Below, piece by piece: positions 38,401-48,098 of a stretch of DNA of 64,000 nucleotides (position 1 is its first letter; each line of letters begins with the position of its first letter). The position numbers were made by a program, and so were the translations under genes. A model generated the notes under the pieces. It was not told where the DNA came from and made no database searches. It worked only from the letters and a program-made list of their open reading frames with translations. The DNA comes from Smittia aterrima (taxonomy: Eukaryota > Arthropoda > Insecta > Diptera > Chironomidae), in NCBI GenBank assembly GCA_033063855.1, contig CP093829.1, positions 12,989,537 through 13,053,536 on the forward strand. Direction: 5' to 3'.

Positions 38401-40128
38401 AAATCTTTTCAATCAAAATTTATTTCAAAAATTTGTTCCCTTCACTTGTGAATGTTTTATTTTTTCAAGCTCCACGTTGTTTTAATTTGCTTGCGTTAAT
38501 TTTATCAGCGAGACGACGAGAATTAACTTTCAATTTTCTCTCCACTTTCGTCTCATTTTCTTTAATTTTCGCACAGACACACACTTTTTGGTTCTCCTAC
38601 ACACATCAAACGGATGAGCGGAGCGAAAATGAAGAAAATATGATGATAAAGAGATATTGCGATTTCTTTCTTTTTTCACGAGCAAGGAAAAAGATGAAAA
38701 TTTCATCTAAAGCATGAATCAGTCAAGGACAGTTTAATAGTTTGATTGAAGAGAGCGATGAATAAAGATTGAAAATTATTAACTACCGAGCGTATTCGCC
38801 GTTTTTTCTTGCAACAAACTCTGCTTTTCACTACAGATATTACACAAAGTGCCAAAAGCTGAGCACAAAATTATTCAACAAACTGTACAACACGAATGGA
38901 AGTCTAAATCTGAATGTCGGACGAAGACAAACGGGAAAATGTGCGAGAAAATCTTCGGCTCTTGTCTCTCCTTTGAATGTATTGGTGCATGAATTTCCCC
39001 TTAAAATTTTCCATTATCAATCGTTCGGAACTCGAACTCGAAGAATTTTTCTTCCACCAACAAAATTCGTTGTATCGCAAAAATTAAGACACAGTGTTTT
39101 TTCATTTTCATTGTTTTTATTTCTCTTCTCGTAAGTCACGTCTGCAAGAGTCTGTGCATTCATTAAAGATGATTCACGGATGTTTGAGTTCTTCGTTTTT
39201 GCCTTGCAAATCAAAATAAATCTTACGACATTTCTGGAGATATTTTTTTTTTGTTTATTCGCCCAGCCATGTGACTTCGATTGGAATTTTAATCTGAAAA
39301 GGGTTAAGAACATAAATTTATTCGATTTCGGATCACGAATGATTTTCTCACACACTTTTACACTCTTTCTCATCAGCTGTTGACTCCTTCCTCTCTTCTT
39401 CATTTAATTGTTTATTAAACATCCATTATCTCACATCGCTCGTTGCGTGTCGTATTACAAAACAGATTCGCTAAAAATATCTTCAACACAATCGCCAAAT
39501 CATCGGAAAAATCATCTGTTCAAAATGTTCTCGCATTTACGCAAGTGGCGGTGAATTTTACTACGAGAACGAAAACATGTAAATCTGTCAAACATACGCG
39601 AATTGTCTTCATGACCACATAAACTTTTTTTTGTAGTTGAAAGCCTTCATTTGGTTCAAGAAGTTGTAATTTGGGTCAAGAGCGTAGCTTGATCCTTTCA
39701 ATTTCCCAAAGTACTTGTCAAACACTTTCATTTACATTTTCATAAAGATCTTTTATCAGCAATCTTCATCTTCAATTTTCAAAATGAATGAGGGATCTAC
39801 ATAAGCTGAAAAGTGTTTGATATGTGAGAGTAGTAAAAAGAGGAAGAAGAAGAATTACTTAAGAGATGAAATAAACTTTTCATAAATCCTTCAATTTGTC
39901 AAGGTAATCGAGTGGAGTTAGATTTGAAAACCTTTTTCCTTTAATCCTGTGAGGAACAGACATTTCTTTAAATCATTTTAGTTATAGAATGATATGAATG
40001 TGAACTCTTTGAATTAAATATTAAATTTTATTAAAATTTCTCGGTTGGTTAACTTTTTTCATTTGATTGTCGGTTTTCTGCGATAATTGATAAGAAATAT
40101 GGTTGAAGATATAATAACATACATTTTA
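32454..40128. other. 7.7 kb gene-free region upstream of Shal
   Basis: AT-rich DNA that includes the Shal promoter side. Several frames of 60-130 codons occur on both strands (for example 33325-33639, 38433-38717, 39017-39403), but they overlap each other, start mostly on non-ATG codons or have uneven composition, and none shows a family motif. No RNA gene or mobile element was recognised. Confidence 0.5.
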
Positions 40129-40592
40129 TTATAAATGACACGGCATGTACTGCGGTTCGACTGTGAAAGGAGAACAATGAGTTACGCAATCAATTATTTA
40201 GTTTTACAACTTACGTTCGAAGCAGCATTCTACTCCGTTTTTTTGATTGCTCGGGCATAATCCTTTAGCCGATACGAGACTCTTGCATTTATCACTCTCT
40301 ACACACATTCCACCGATATTTCTACAGCGATGCTCAGTTGGATAGATGAGAACTCCATCAATCACTAGAAATAAAGACAGAGAGAGAGAAACCAAATATA
40401 ATTCGATAAGAAAAATCAGAACGTTTGTTCGCTCGATATTGACAGCAGTTTCTAATGCTTACGGCCATTCGATGCGCTTTCAGAACACAAAAGTATGTCA
40501 TTTCCCTCGAGCGAATCTATCGGACTTCCATTCGCCAGCAAAATTGAAACGAAAAAGGTCGCAACTATGAGATTTAGTGACAGTGAAGACAT
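40129..40592 (-). CDS. small secreted Cys-rich protein (C-x6-C-x5-C-x9-C-x9-CC)
   Basis: Three exons, 40463-40592, 40215-40364 and 40129-40160, encode 103 residues with consistent phases. The signal peptide is MSSLSLNLIVATFFVSILLA, followed by a spacer (SPIDSLEGNDILL). The Cys domain in exon 2 contains CRNIGGMC, ESDKC, KGLCPSNQ and GVECCF, and exon 3 adds a last Cys in LEPQYMPCHL. The stop codon overlaps an AATAAA-like signal (TTATAATAAAATG). The six core cysteines have the order and roughly the spacing of beta-defensin-type peptides, but the last loop is longer than usual. Function (antimicrobial, inhibitor or structural) is not determined. It lies near the leucokinin gene but shows no relation to it. 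Confidence 0.75.
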
Positions 40593-40710
40593 GTTTTTAC
40601 AATCAAACTTTATGTCTGGAAACTGTTTTCTTTGAATTTTATTTTTCGGGGAGAATAATTTCACTTGAAATGCTGCACAGAACTAAGACGATTTCAAAAG
40701 TTGCTCGCGA

Positions 40711-40717
40711 ATTTATA
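40711..40717 (-). promoter_or_regulatory. possible TATA box of the Cys-rich protein gene
   Basis: On the minus strand the sequence reads GGATATAAATTCG, about 120 bp upstream of the start codon of the gene at 40129-40592. That would leave a 5' untranslated region of about 90 nt. This is a motif match only. Confidence 0.35.
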
Positions 40718-41203
40718 TCCGTCTCGAAAGAAACTTTTGTTTTTCCACAACGCGTGTTTCAACCAAAATCATGTTCGAATCGAATAACAAATCATTGAAC
40801 GTTCGAGACGGAAAAAAGTCTTCGCAGATTCTAAGGCGAAGGACAAACAAACAATTAAGTTTTGCTTGGCGATCTATTTTCGGGCACAGCCGCTTCATGC
40901 GGGAAATTTCGCTCTGCAGATAATGAAGTTTCGGCATTTTAAGCTGTTTATGATTTGTTTATCGGAAGGTCAAGTTTAAGAGAACTCGGTTAGTCGAATC
41001 CGAGTCGATTGAGACAGTAGGGGCACTTCATTCATAAGTTTCTCGAGTTTACTATGGAATCGAATTTATGAGAAAACTCCTAGATCCCGTCACTTATTTT
41101 TGTTCGTTTTTATATTCTTTTTACAATGAAATGGTCAATTCATCAGATGGATTTATTGAATAACTTCCCTCCTCCCCAACAATCGATCGAATCCTTCACT
41201 CAC

Positions 41204-41297
41204 TTTCATGCTCACGATTGACACACGAGGCATGGCAATTAAGCGCAACTGCCAACACGATGGCAATTAAAAAGAAGCAATAATTCAAGAATTTCAT
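41204..41297 (-). CDS. candidate first exon of a short secreted peptide
   Basis: A 94-nt exon starts at ATG 41295-41297 and encodes MKFLNYCFFLIAIVLAVALN followed by CHASCVNREHE. It has a strong signal peptide with probable cleavage after CHA or nearby. The exon ends at a consensus donor (GAAA|GTGAGT) in phase 1. The downstream exon is uncertain. One option is an acceptor ATCTGCAG just upstream of about 40919 (minus), which would add KRNFPHEAAVPENRSPSKT. Another is ATCTAG at about 41090, which would add RVFS and stop. If unspliced, the frame stops after SE. The neighbouring genes are also small secreted-peptide genes. The function is unknown. Confidence 0.5.
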
Positions 41298-42266
41298 CGC
41301 TCAGACTGTTACAAGCTAATCGCGTGTTCACAAACTGAAAGAACAGATAATACTAAACTTTAACAAATTCAAATATCTTGCGACGATTTAAAATCTCATA
41401 AATTGAAGTGACATTTATTTCTTTTCTTCGGATGCATCATCCTTAGCTCGTTGAGAAGATTTTTACGAAAGAAAAATATTTTTCAATCCCTGGCGGGAAA
41501 GATTTATTGAAAATGACATAATAAATCAAATTCACGATTTATAAATAAGCGATCAGAGAAATATTCAATACTTTACATATCAATAAAGTTAACTTCGATC
41601 AATCATACAAACCGGAATCAACTAGATAATCCGCTATATTAAGTTCTTCAAATGTTTTTAACGGTCTTAGGAATTTTGAAATATTTATTTTCCACAGGAT
41701 TGGGTCCCCAGACAAGACTTTAAAAATATTTCTATGATTTGAATGGAATTTCGTTTGTTCAGCGTGCTGATACTTTTATCAAAGGTTTTTATTTCTATAA
41801 CCATCACTAAAAGAAGATTATTTCGACTAATTGAAATAGAAAAAAAATCTAAGCTTTATAACGGATTTTGGGATTTAAACAAGATTTAGTTCAGAAACTA
41901 CGTTCGAATACAAATGGAATTGGATCGGAATACTTATCAGACTACTATTTTATAAAACTAATTGTTTCTGGTTCTGAAGTCATAAATTCATGCACGTTTC
42001 ATAATGAATTTTGTTTAATATGGCGATCTTCAGATATGTTTTTTGACTATCGTACGTAGGTTTTGAACAATAATATTTTTTTGTTTACATCAAATTCAAA
42101 GAAGCAAAATTTAATTATTTCACGTCTCTCCCTAAATTAGGTCCTGAAACCGATCACACATTAAATGAAAACAAACTAATTTTCAAGAATGGTGAGTCAA
42201 AAATCAAATTTTATTTATAATTTATGTACAGTTTCCAAAAACATCTCTCGTTGAATTTTCATTCCA
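41298..42266. other. intergenic between candidate peptide exon and leucokinin gene
   Basis: AT-rich DNA with no supported gene. It should contain the leucokinin 3' untranslated region, close to 42266, and the promoter of the candidate peptide gene. No repeat or RNA gene is recognisable. Confidence 0.5.
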
Positions 42267-42841
42267 TTAACGAGCTCGGCCACCCCAAGAATGAAAAGGA
42301 GTTCTTATAACAACTTTTGGGCTTCCTCGTTTGCCTCCCCAGGAATGAAATCTGATCTTTTGAGCTTGACTCTTATCACGTTTTGAACTTACAATCCTTG
42401 GCGATCCGGCGAAACAATTTTCAAGGAGCGAAAACAATTGAGATTTCAAAACAGGATCATTCAATTTCTGAAAGAATCCTTGATACAATCTGATGTTTGC
42501 TTCTTCGGCGGATAGTGGTTCTGTGGGTTATTAATGTATTAAGCACTGAAATTAATTGAAAAACATCTCAAATTACCATCCTGAATTTTGTCGTCTAGAT
42601 CACTGAGATTATCGATGAACTCACACATGTCACCCACTTCCGTTAGACCATTAAGAATTGTCCTTCGATAATCCGCTATAAGCATTCCCATTTCTCCGAC
42701 TTGCCTCATGAGCGTTTCAACATTCTCTTGAAGCTTTTGAGATTTCCCTCTTAATTTTGCTATCTCCGCTGATTCCTGAGCATTACAAACGGCAATGATT
42801 ATTAAAACGTAAAGCAGTTTCATATTTCCTTTTGAAAGCAT
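42267..42841 (-). CDS. Lk: leucokinin (insect kinin) neuropeptide precursor
   Basis: Two exons, 42577-42841 and 42267-42520, join in phase 1. Translation may start at 42841 (MLSKGN) or, more likely, at MKLLYV (42823), which gives 166 residues with the signal peptide MKLLYVLIIIAVCNA. A long helical propeptide follows. Near the C-terminus are two kinin units. The first lies between KR sites: DKSQAQKIRFHSWG, followed by the amidation Gly and KR. The second is GSPKVVIRTPFHSWG, followed by the amidation Gly and Arg. Both have the insect kinin core FHSWG-amide, as in Drosophila QRFHSWGa and mosquito NPFHSWGa. Kinins act through a GPCR to stimulate Malpighian tubule chloride permeability and hindgut contraction, and influence feeding. 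The precursor ends RAR directly after the second kinin. Confidence 0.93.
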
Positions 42842-44946
42842 CGCGATAGTTTTTGGTGGAAAGCGTCGCGTTTGCTTATCTGTAATTAATAGAAGAATTT
42901 ATGTTTTCGATAATTAATTATTCGATGAATTCAATTAATGTCCGATGATAAGATAAACACTCCCACATGATTAATTCTTTTTACGATAACGTAACAAGCA
43001 TGAATGAAAAGCCGTAAGTTGTGTAATGAAGCAGCAATTACCCTTCGATGCTAGGCTTATCCATGCAAAGATCATCGAAAAAAGAAAACTGTCGTCCTTT
43101 GCTCGTAATCATCGACGGCCATTTAATGACTTTATTTGTTCGCAAACTTCATTACGATGCGTTCAATATCTCCCCACCACTTGTCAAATGTTGAAGCATT
43201 GATTTTTCGGTCGATTAATGTGTTTTCTTACTAACGTCAGGTGTTAAATTAATTCAAATGATGTTCATCAAGTGTAATGACTTGAATTGATTTAAGGACA
43301 ATAATAGATTCATTTAATGTTGAGTCGAGCATTATTAATAAGTTAGTAAATCGAAATGTTGAAGACAGACGATGAGAACATTAAGCAGACGCTAAGAGGA
43401 TGTACGGTAATTTCTTTTGTTCCACCAACGCAAAACATTTAACAAACGATACCCAAGCACTCGAAACTTCACGCAACAATAAAAGGATTTTTCAACTTTG
43501 CATCCTAAAACTCTTCACAAAGTCAATTGAATCTTCAGGCATGAACGGTTTGTCTTCGTGGGGCTGTTTGTGGAAAACTTTATCTTCCTCTCATTGAATT
43601 TCCTGCGATTCACTTGTGGATTCAAATGCTGAGATTAATTTCTTTGCCCTTATCATCCCCTCGACGAAGATCAAACGAATTCTCAAAGAATCCTTTCTTT
43701 CCGTTCACTTAATCGTAATTGATGAAGCACCTCTCTCTCGTTTGATTTGCTCTATTGAACTTTAATCCAATTGCAGAAGTTCTCACATAAAACACATATA
43801 AGACGACTACTCGACCTTTTGCCCGCTCACCAACTTTCCTTCACTTTGTGTCCCTTTATCTTATTTTGGGCCGTCCTCCTCCGATGTGTACGGACCGATT
43901 TAAAATGCAAGACTGATGAACACTCTGTTAATCTTCGTTGCTTTTATACTAGTCGAGAACGAAATATATTTTATCAGACTGAACTAGAGTTGAAGAGTTA
44001 AAAGAGAGCGAAAGCATTCGTTGTGTCTGTGCGTGGCTAAGTTTCTGCAGCTAAATTTTCAACGGGGGCGCTCTTGACGAATTTATTTATTCTTTTAACA
44101 CTTACAATAGCTTAACTCATTAATTTTTATCACTAGTTTTCTGGTTCGTTTTCTGCGATTACCTAACGGAAAGAGATGAATGTTTGTTATGCATAAATCA
44201 TCATCGTATGTGCGAGCTTTAATTATAAGCTCAACACCTTTTCGCGCTACAATAAAACCGAATAAATTAGGAGAAATTAATTTTTTTATGACTAAAGCGA
44301 GGAGTTGATTCATCATTCGAATCGCTAATTCGTAAACTTGACGCGATATGAATGCTTGATGATCTCTTCTCATCATCTCGCAGCTCAACATCCTTAACTC
44401 AATTATCATTTCCAATATTTTCCTCGAGGTTTGCTCTCTCGCGTTGACGATTTCGCTTGGCTCGATGTCGTCTCGTTCGAGTGTAAATAAAAGTGGTTGT
44501 TAATAATTGATGATGTGTTAAACTTAACTCTTCATGAACTAATGTTTAATGGAGCAAAGAGCGAGGGTATTTCACTTGCCGCTCTACTGAACTCATATTC
44601 GAGGCTCGGCAATGACGAGGACTTTCAATTATAAATTCGCTTAAAATTTAACCGTGCCAACTATTCGCTGGTGACGCAATATCGCTTATTTCAAAGTTAG
44701 CCACGCACCAATATTCTCATCGGTCCTCATTTGCCTTCGGGAAATTTGGAGCGAAAAGTTTCTTGTCTTCTTGATAAAATCTTTTCGGCTTTTGCGAAAC
44801 AATTAATAGAAAATTGACAATCTCATTTCCAGAAATTGCTCTTCAATTCAAAAACTTTTGGCCGTGAAAAGTGTTGAAAATTTTCAAATAATTATAACTT
44901 GAAAATTCTTTCGCCTAATTAAAACTTTGTTGATCCATTTCCGTAG
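42842..44946. other. intergenic between Lk and COMMD4
   Basis: Divergent spacer holding the Lk promoter and the missing first exon of COMMD4. A minus-strand frame at 44095-44415 begins at an ATG (44413-44415, MEMIIELRM) but has no family motif, no signal peptide and no splice support. No RNA gene or repeat is seen. Confidence 0.5.
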
Positions 44947-45525
44947 CGCTTTAAATTCTGTGGAGATGGTGATTGTCCCGATTACATTCTCGCCATCATT
45001 CATTCAAATCTAAGTGGATTGAGCAGCCTGAAACTGAAAGTGTTTGCATCGAAAGTCGTAAAGATTATTTTATCGAACGAGACAGTTGATGAGGGAAAGT
45101 TTGCTGACGTGTTTGAAGGATCATTTGATGACTCCAAGGCTGCGTATCTTTGCGTGAGATTCTTGCTTCTTTCAACTGTTCGATTCAACATTGGCAAAGA
45201 TATTTTTGCTATCGAACTTCAACAACTAGGATTTCCTCGTGAACATTCACTTGCTCTTGGAAAAGTTCTTGATGAGCATTCATCCTCGCTTAGAGAATAT
45301 CTGAAAACAAAATCTCTGACAATTAACGAATTAACTGATGTGAAGTGCGTAAACACAGACGAATCCATCATTGATTGCACAAAGCTTCAAATGGAAATCT
45401 CTAAATCGCTTCCTTACGGCGAAGCAGTAACAAAGGAAATCATCATTAGCAATTTTGACATTCCATTGTTACTGAAAGAACTGAAATTTATTAAAAGCAG
45501 GATGAATAATTTGGCTTATGAATAA
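44947..45525 (+). CDS. COMMD4: COMM domain-containing protein 4 (COMMD4); initiator Met on an upstream exon
   Basis: A single large exon follows a good acceptor (TTTCCGTAG at 44938-44946) and encodes RFKFCGDGDCPDYILAIIHS onward, 192 residues. The human protein begins MRFRFCGDLDCPDWVLAEI, so only the initiator Met (or very little more) is missing and should lie on a separate upstream exon. The N-terminal HN domain contains ELQQLGFPREHSLAL. The C-terminal COMM domain includes SLTINELTDVKC, FDIPLLLKELKFIKSRM and ends NLAYE. COMMD4 is a subunit of the Commander (CCC) endosomal recycling complex. Length matches the family (about 199 residues). I could not find the ATG exon with confidence; ATGAAT|GTTTGT at about 44177 is one phase-compatible option. 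Confidence 0.9.
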   Translation, partial: RFKFCGDGDCPDYILAIIHSNLSGLSSLKLKVFASKVVKIILSNETVDEGKFADVFEGSFDDSKAAYLCVRFLLLSTVRFNIGKDIFAIELQQLGFPREHSLALGKVLDEHSSSLREYLKTKSLTINELTDVKCVNTDESIIDCTKLQMEISKSLPYGEAVTKEIIISNFDIPLLLKELKFIKSRMNNLAYE

Positions 45526-45975
45526 AAAGAAATCCCTAAAGTTATGTTTTGCCGATTTAAATATTTTCAAATTTTATGGGGGGACTAAAACTTTCAATGG
45601 GGCAACTCGCACAAACTAATTGTGTAAACCACTCCGTACTACGGCCTTCGTATTACGGAATCACTTTTATTTGAGCGCTGATTCATTTGATTTTTAAATT
45701 AAAACTCTAATAAAAATAATTTGGAATTAAGAAAAAGAGAACTCTTAAGAAAGATATGAAATAAGTAGATGTGAGTATTATTTCCAGGCCCAAGATTTTT
45801 TTGGAAAGAAATTTTGTGTCGGCCGGATTGATTAGGTTTTCTAGATAAAAAGGTCTGTTTCCTTTTTAATTAATCAACGAATTATATCTTAATGAATCAT
45901 ATTACATTTCTATCTCTAATAATTAAAACCTAATGTTTTTATTACAGAAAATTCGTATCGAAAATTAGTATTGCG
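45526..45975. other. spacer between COMMD4 and Ate1
   Basis: About 450 bp between two plus-strand genes. It must hold the COMMD4 polyadenylation region and the Ate1 promoter and 5' untranslated region. No further gene is seen. A hexanucleotide-like imperfect palindrome (TACTACGGCCTTCGTATTACGG) at about 45636-45658 is the only conspicuous local feature. Confidence 0.5.
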
Positions 45976-47902
45976 ATGGCTAATTACTCAATTGTCGAGT
46001 ACTTGGGAGAATCAAACGATGGCAAGTGCGGATATTGCAAGCAAACGGGAAACTACAACAGTTGTGGCTTCTGGGCACATACTCTGCAAGTCGACGATTA
46101 TCAGGTAAAAACTTATTCATGAACTGAATTCATCTCATCGCTTCGCAATCGTTTCAGGCACTCATAAACAGAAACTGGAGACGATCGGGCCAATATTGTT
46201 ATCTTCCGAAGAATGCTGGTACCTGTTGTCCAATGTACACCATCAAGTGTGATGCCTTAAACTTCAAGCTCAATAGAAGTCACAAGAAGATCCTTAAGAA
46301 AATGAAGAAGTTTCTTAACGACGGTATCAAGGATACTACTCGTCATGATTCAGGAACCGGCGAAACACAAGAACCAATGCCTTTTAAAGAACATAGCGAA
46401 GTTAATATGGAGGGACTCAATGTTGCGGCTCTTCCTGACCTCGAATTGACAAAAAAGTCATTCATACCAAAAAAGGAAGAAAAGAAAGAATTGAATGTCG
46501 TCATTGGAACTGAAAAGCCGGCGAATCCAAAGAAAGCGAAAGTTATTCGAATTGAGCGAAAGAAGGCAAAACTGGCAGCGAAAGGAATGACGCTTGATGA
46601 CGTCCCGAAGAAAAGAAGTCGAAATGTACAAAAATCTTTAGAAGACTTTTTTACTGAAGAGCCAGCAAATGGAAAGGTAAAATCTTTACAAGCTTATAGC
46701 ACAGCAATAATAATTGACTTTTTTTTTAGCATCGCCTTGAGGTAAAGTTGATTCCGTCAAGAGAAGGATCCGATCCATCGATCTTCTCCCTCTATAAAAA
46801 GTATCAAATGCATGTTCACAACGATCCACCAGAGAAACTAAGCGTTCGTTCATATGATCGTTTTCTAGTCAATTCGCCTCTCCAGGTAAAATTACGAAAT
46901 CCTAATTAATTTTTTTTTTTTCTTTTTTCTTTACTATCTAACAAAAACTGAAAACCTGAAGACAAAGTTGGTCTCGGTCAGTGCCGCCGAGAACACCAAC
47001 ATAAACTTGTCTTTTAATTTGTTCAGTAAATATGAGCTAGCGGTTCACAAAAGCACCGACAGTGAATTCCCCGATTATTTGCAATTCCTTGTCACTTCGC
47101 CACTTCAGGTCAGCCTTCTTGTTTCTTTCCGTTAGCGATATTCTGAATATCATATTTACTAATAATTGCTTTCGATTGCTTTATACTGACAAATTATTGC
47201 TTTTATGACATTGCGAGATTTTATTCTAATTGTCCCCTTTCGATTGCAGTTTAAAAAGGCTGATGATACGCCGGCTGAAGGTTACGGCTCGTTTCATTAC
47301 CAGTATTACCTTGACGGCATTTTGATAGCTGTTGGCGTCATTGATATTCTGCCTGAGTGCGTGAGCTCCGTCTATTTTTACTACGATCCCGCTTACAGCT
47401 TTTTATCGCTTGGAACTTATGCCTCACTGAGAGAGATTGCACTAGTCCGTCAACTTGCCAAGTCTTGTCCAAGACTTTCGAGCTATTATCTTGGCTTCTA
47501 TATCCCATCATGCCCAAAAATGAGATACAAGTCAAATGTTAAGCCTTCGTTCCTTCTTTGTCCGGAAGTTTATACTTGGCACCTTCTTGACGACGAGCTT
47601 CAAACTAAAATCGATTCGGTGCCTTACATGCGGATAAACTTAAATGCTGAAGACGATAACAAAGTTACCAGAGATGATCTCAGGAATGTACTCGTATTGG
47701 CCAATCGAACTGCAATGAAATATGGCGACTTTAAGAGAGTGAGTAGCGAATTGACATTTATTTGAGATTTGAAAATAATTTGAATCTTCCACAGCTCCCT
47801 GCTTTGCCACGAAAGCTTCGAGAGGACTCCGAAGAAGTATTCGAATATGCTTCAAAGATTGGACTAAATCTTTCCAAGCGAATGCTCTTGTTCCGATGCT
47901 AA
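45976..47902 (+). CDS. Ate1: arginyl-tRNA--protein transferase 1 (Ate1), with two alternative internal exons
   Basis: Ate1 transfers Arg from Arg-tRNA to N-terminal Asp, Glu or oxidised Cys, marking proteins for the Arg/N-degron pathway. Exons: 45976-46104, 46158-46676, then 46730-46885 (A) or 46962-47108 (B), then 47250-47738 and 47795-47902, all in phase 0. Isoform A has 466 residues and B 463. The ATE_N domain carries CGYC (residues 18-21) and the CC pair, matching catalytic or metal-binding cysteines of the family. The ATE_C domain includes GYGSFHYQYYLDGILIAVGV and YYLGFYIPSCPKMRYKS. Exons A and B are homologous: A has HVHNDPPEKLSVRSYDRFLV, B has AVHKSTDSEFPDYLQFLV, and both end NSPLQ or TSPLQ. 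Mutually exclusive exons at this place are known in mouse and fly Ate1. A start codon at 45976 gives MANYSIVEYLG. Confidence 0.95.
46730..46885 (+). other. Ate1: Ate1 alternative exon A (52 codons)
   Basis: Phase 0-0 exon, flanked by TTTTTTTAG and GTAAAATT, carrying the YQMHVHNDPPEKLSV segment. It corresponds in place and length to one of the two interchangeable exons of animal ATE1. It could also be spliced together with exon B without a frameshift. Confidence 0.88.
46962..47108 (+). other. Ate1: Ate1 alternative exon B (49 codons)
   Basis: Phase 0-0 exon, flanked by ACCTGAAG and GTCAGCCT, carrying the YELAVHKSTDSEFPDYLQF segment. The intron separating it from exon A is 76 bp, normal for this genome, so steric exclusion by a too-short intron is unlikely to be the mechanism if the two are mutually exclusive. 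Confidence 0.88.
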
Positions 47903-48098
47903 TAATGAAATATATTTGCCATAATAAAATCATTGCTTGCAAAACTGTAGAGGTTCTTTTTAATGAAAATAACGAATTTCTTGTTTGGGAAATTATGACG
48001 TTGATGTTAAACAGTTTTAAAGTATCACGGAGTTTAATTTATTGATAAGCTAGACAAAATCATTTGTTTAGTGACGACTAATTAAAGATATTTCTTAT

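Noticed and set aside
39017..39403. Overlapping 120-130 codon frames on both strands at 38.4-39.4 kb
   Set aside because: Mutually antisense, Lys/Asn- or Phe/Leu-rich, without motifs; expected by chance in AT-rich DNA.
44095..44415. Minus-strand frame of 106 codons upstream of COMMD4
   Set aside because: No domain, no signal peptide and no splice evidence; more likely COMMD4 upstream DNA.
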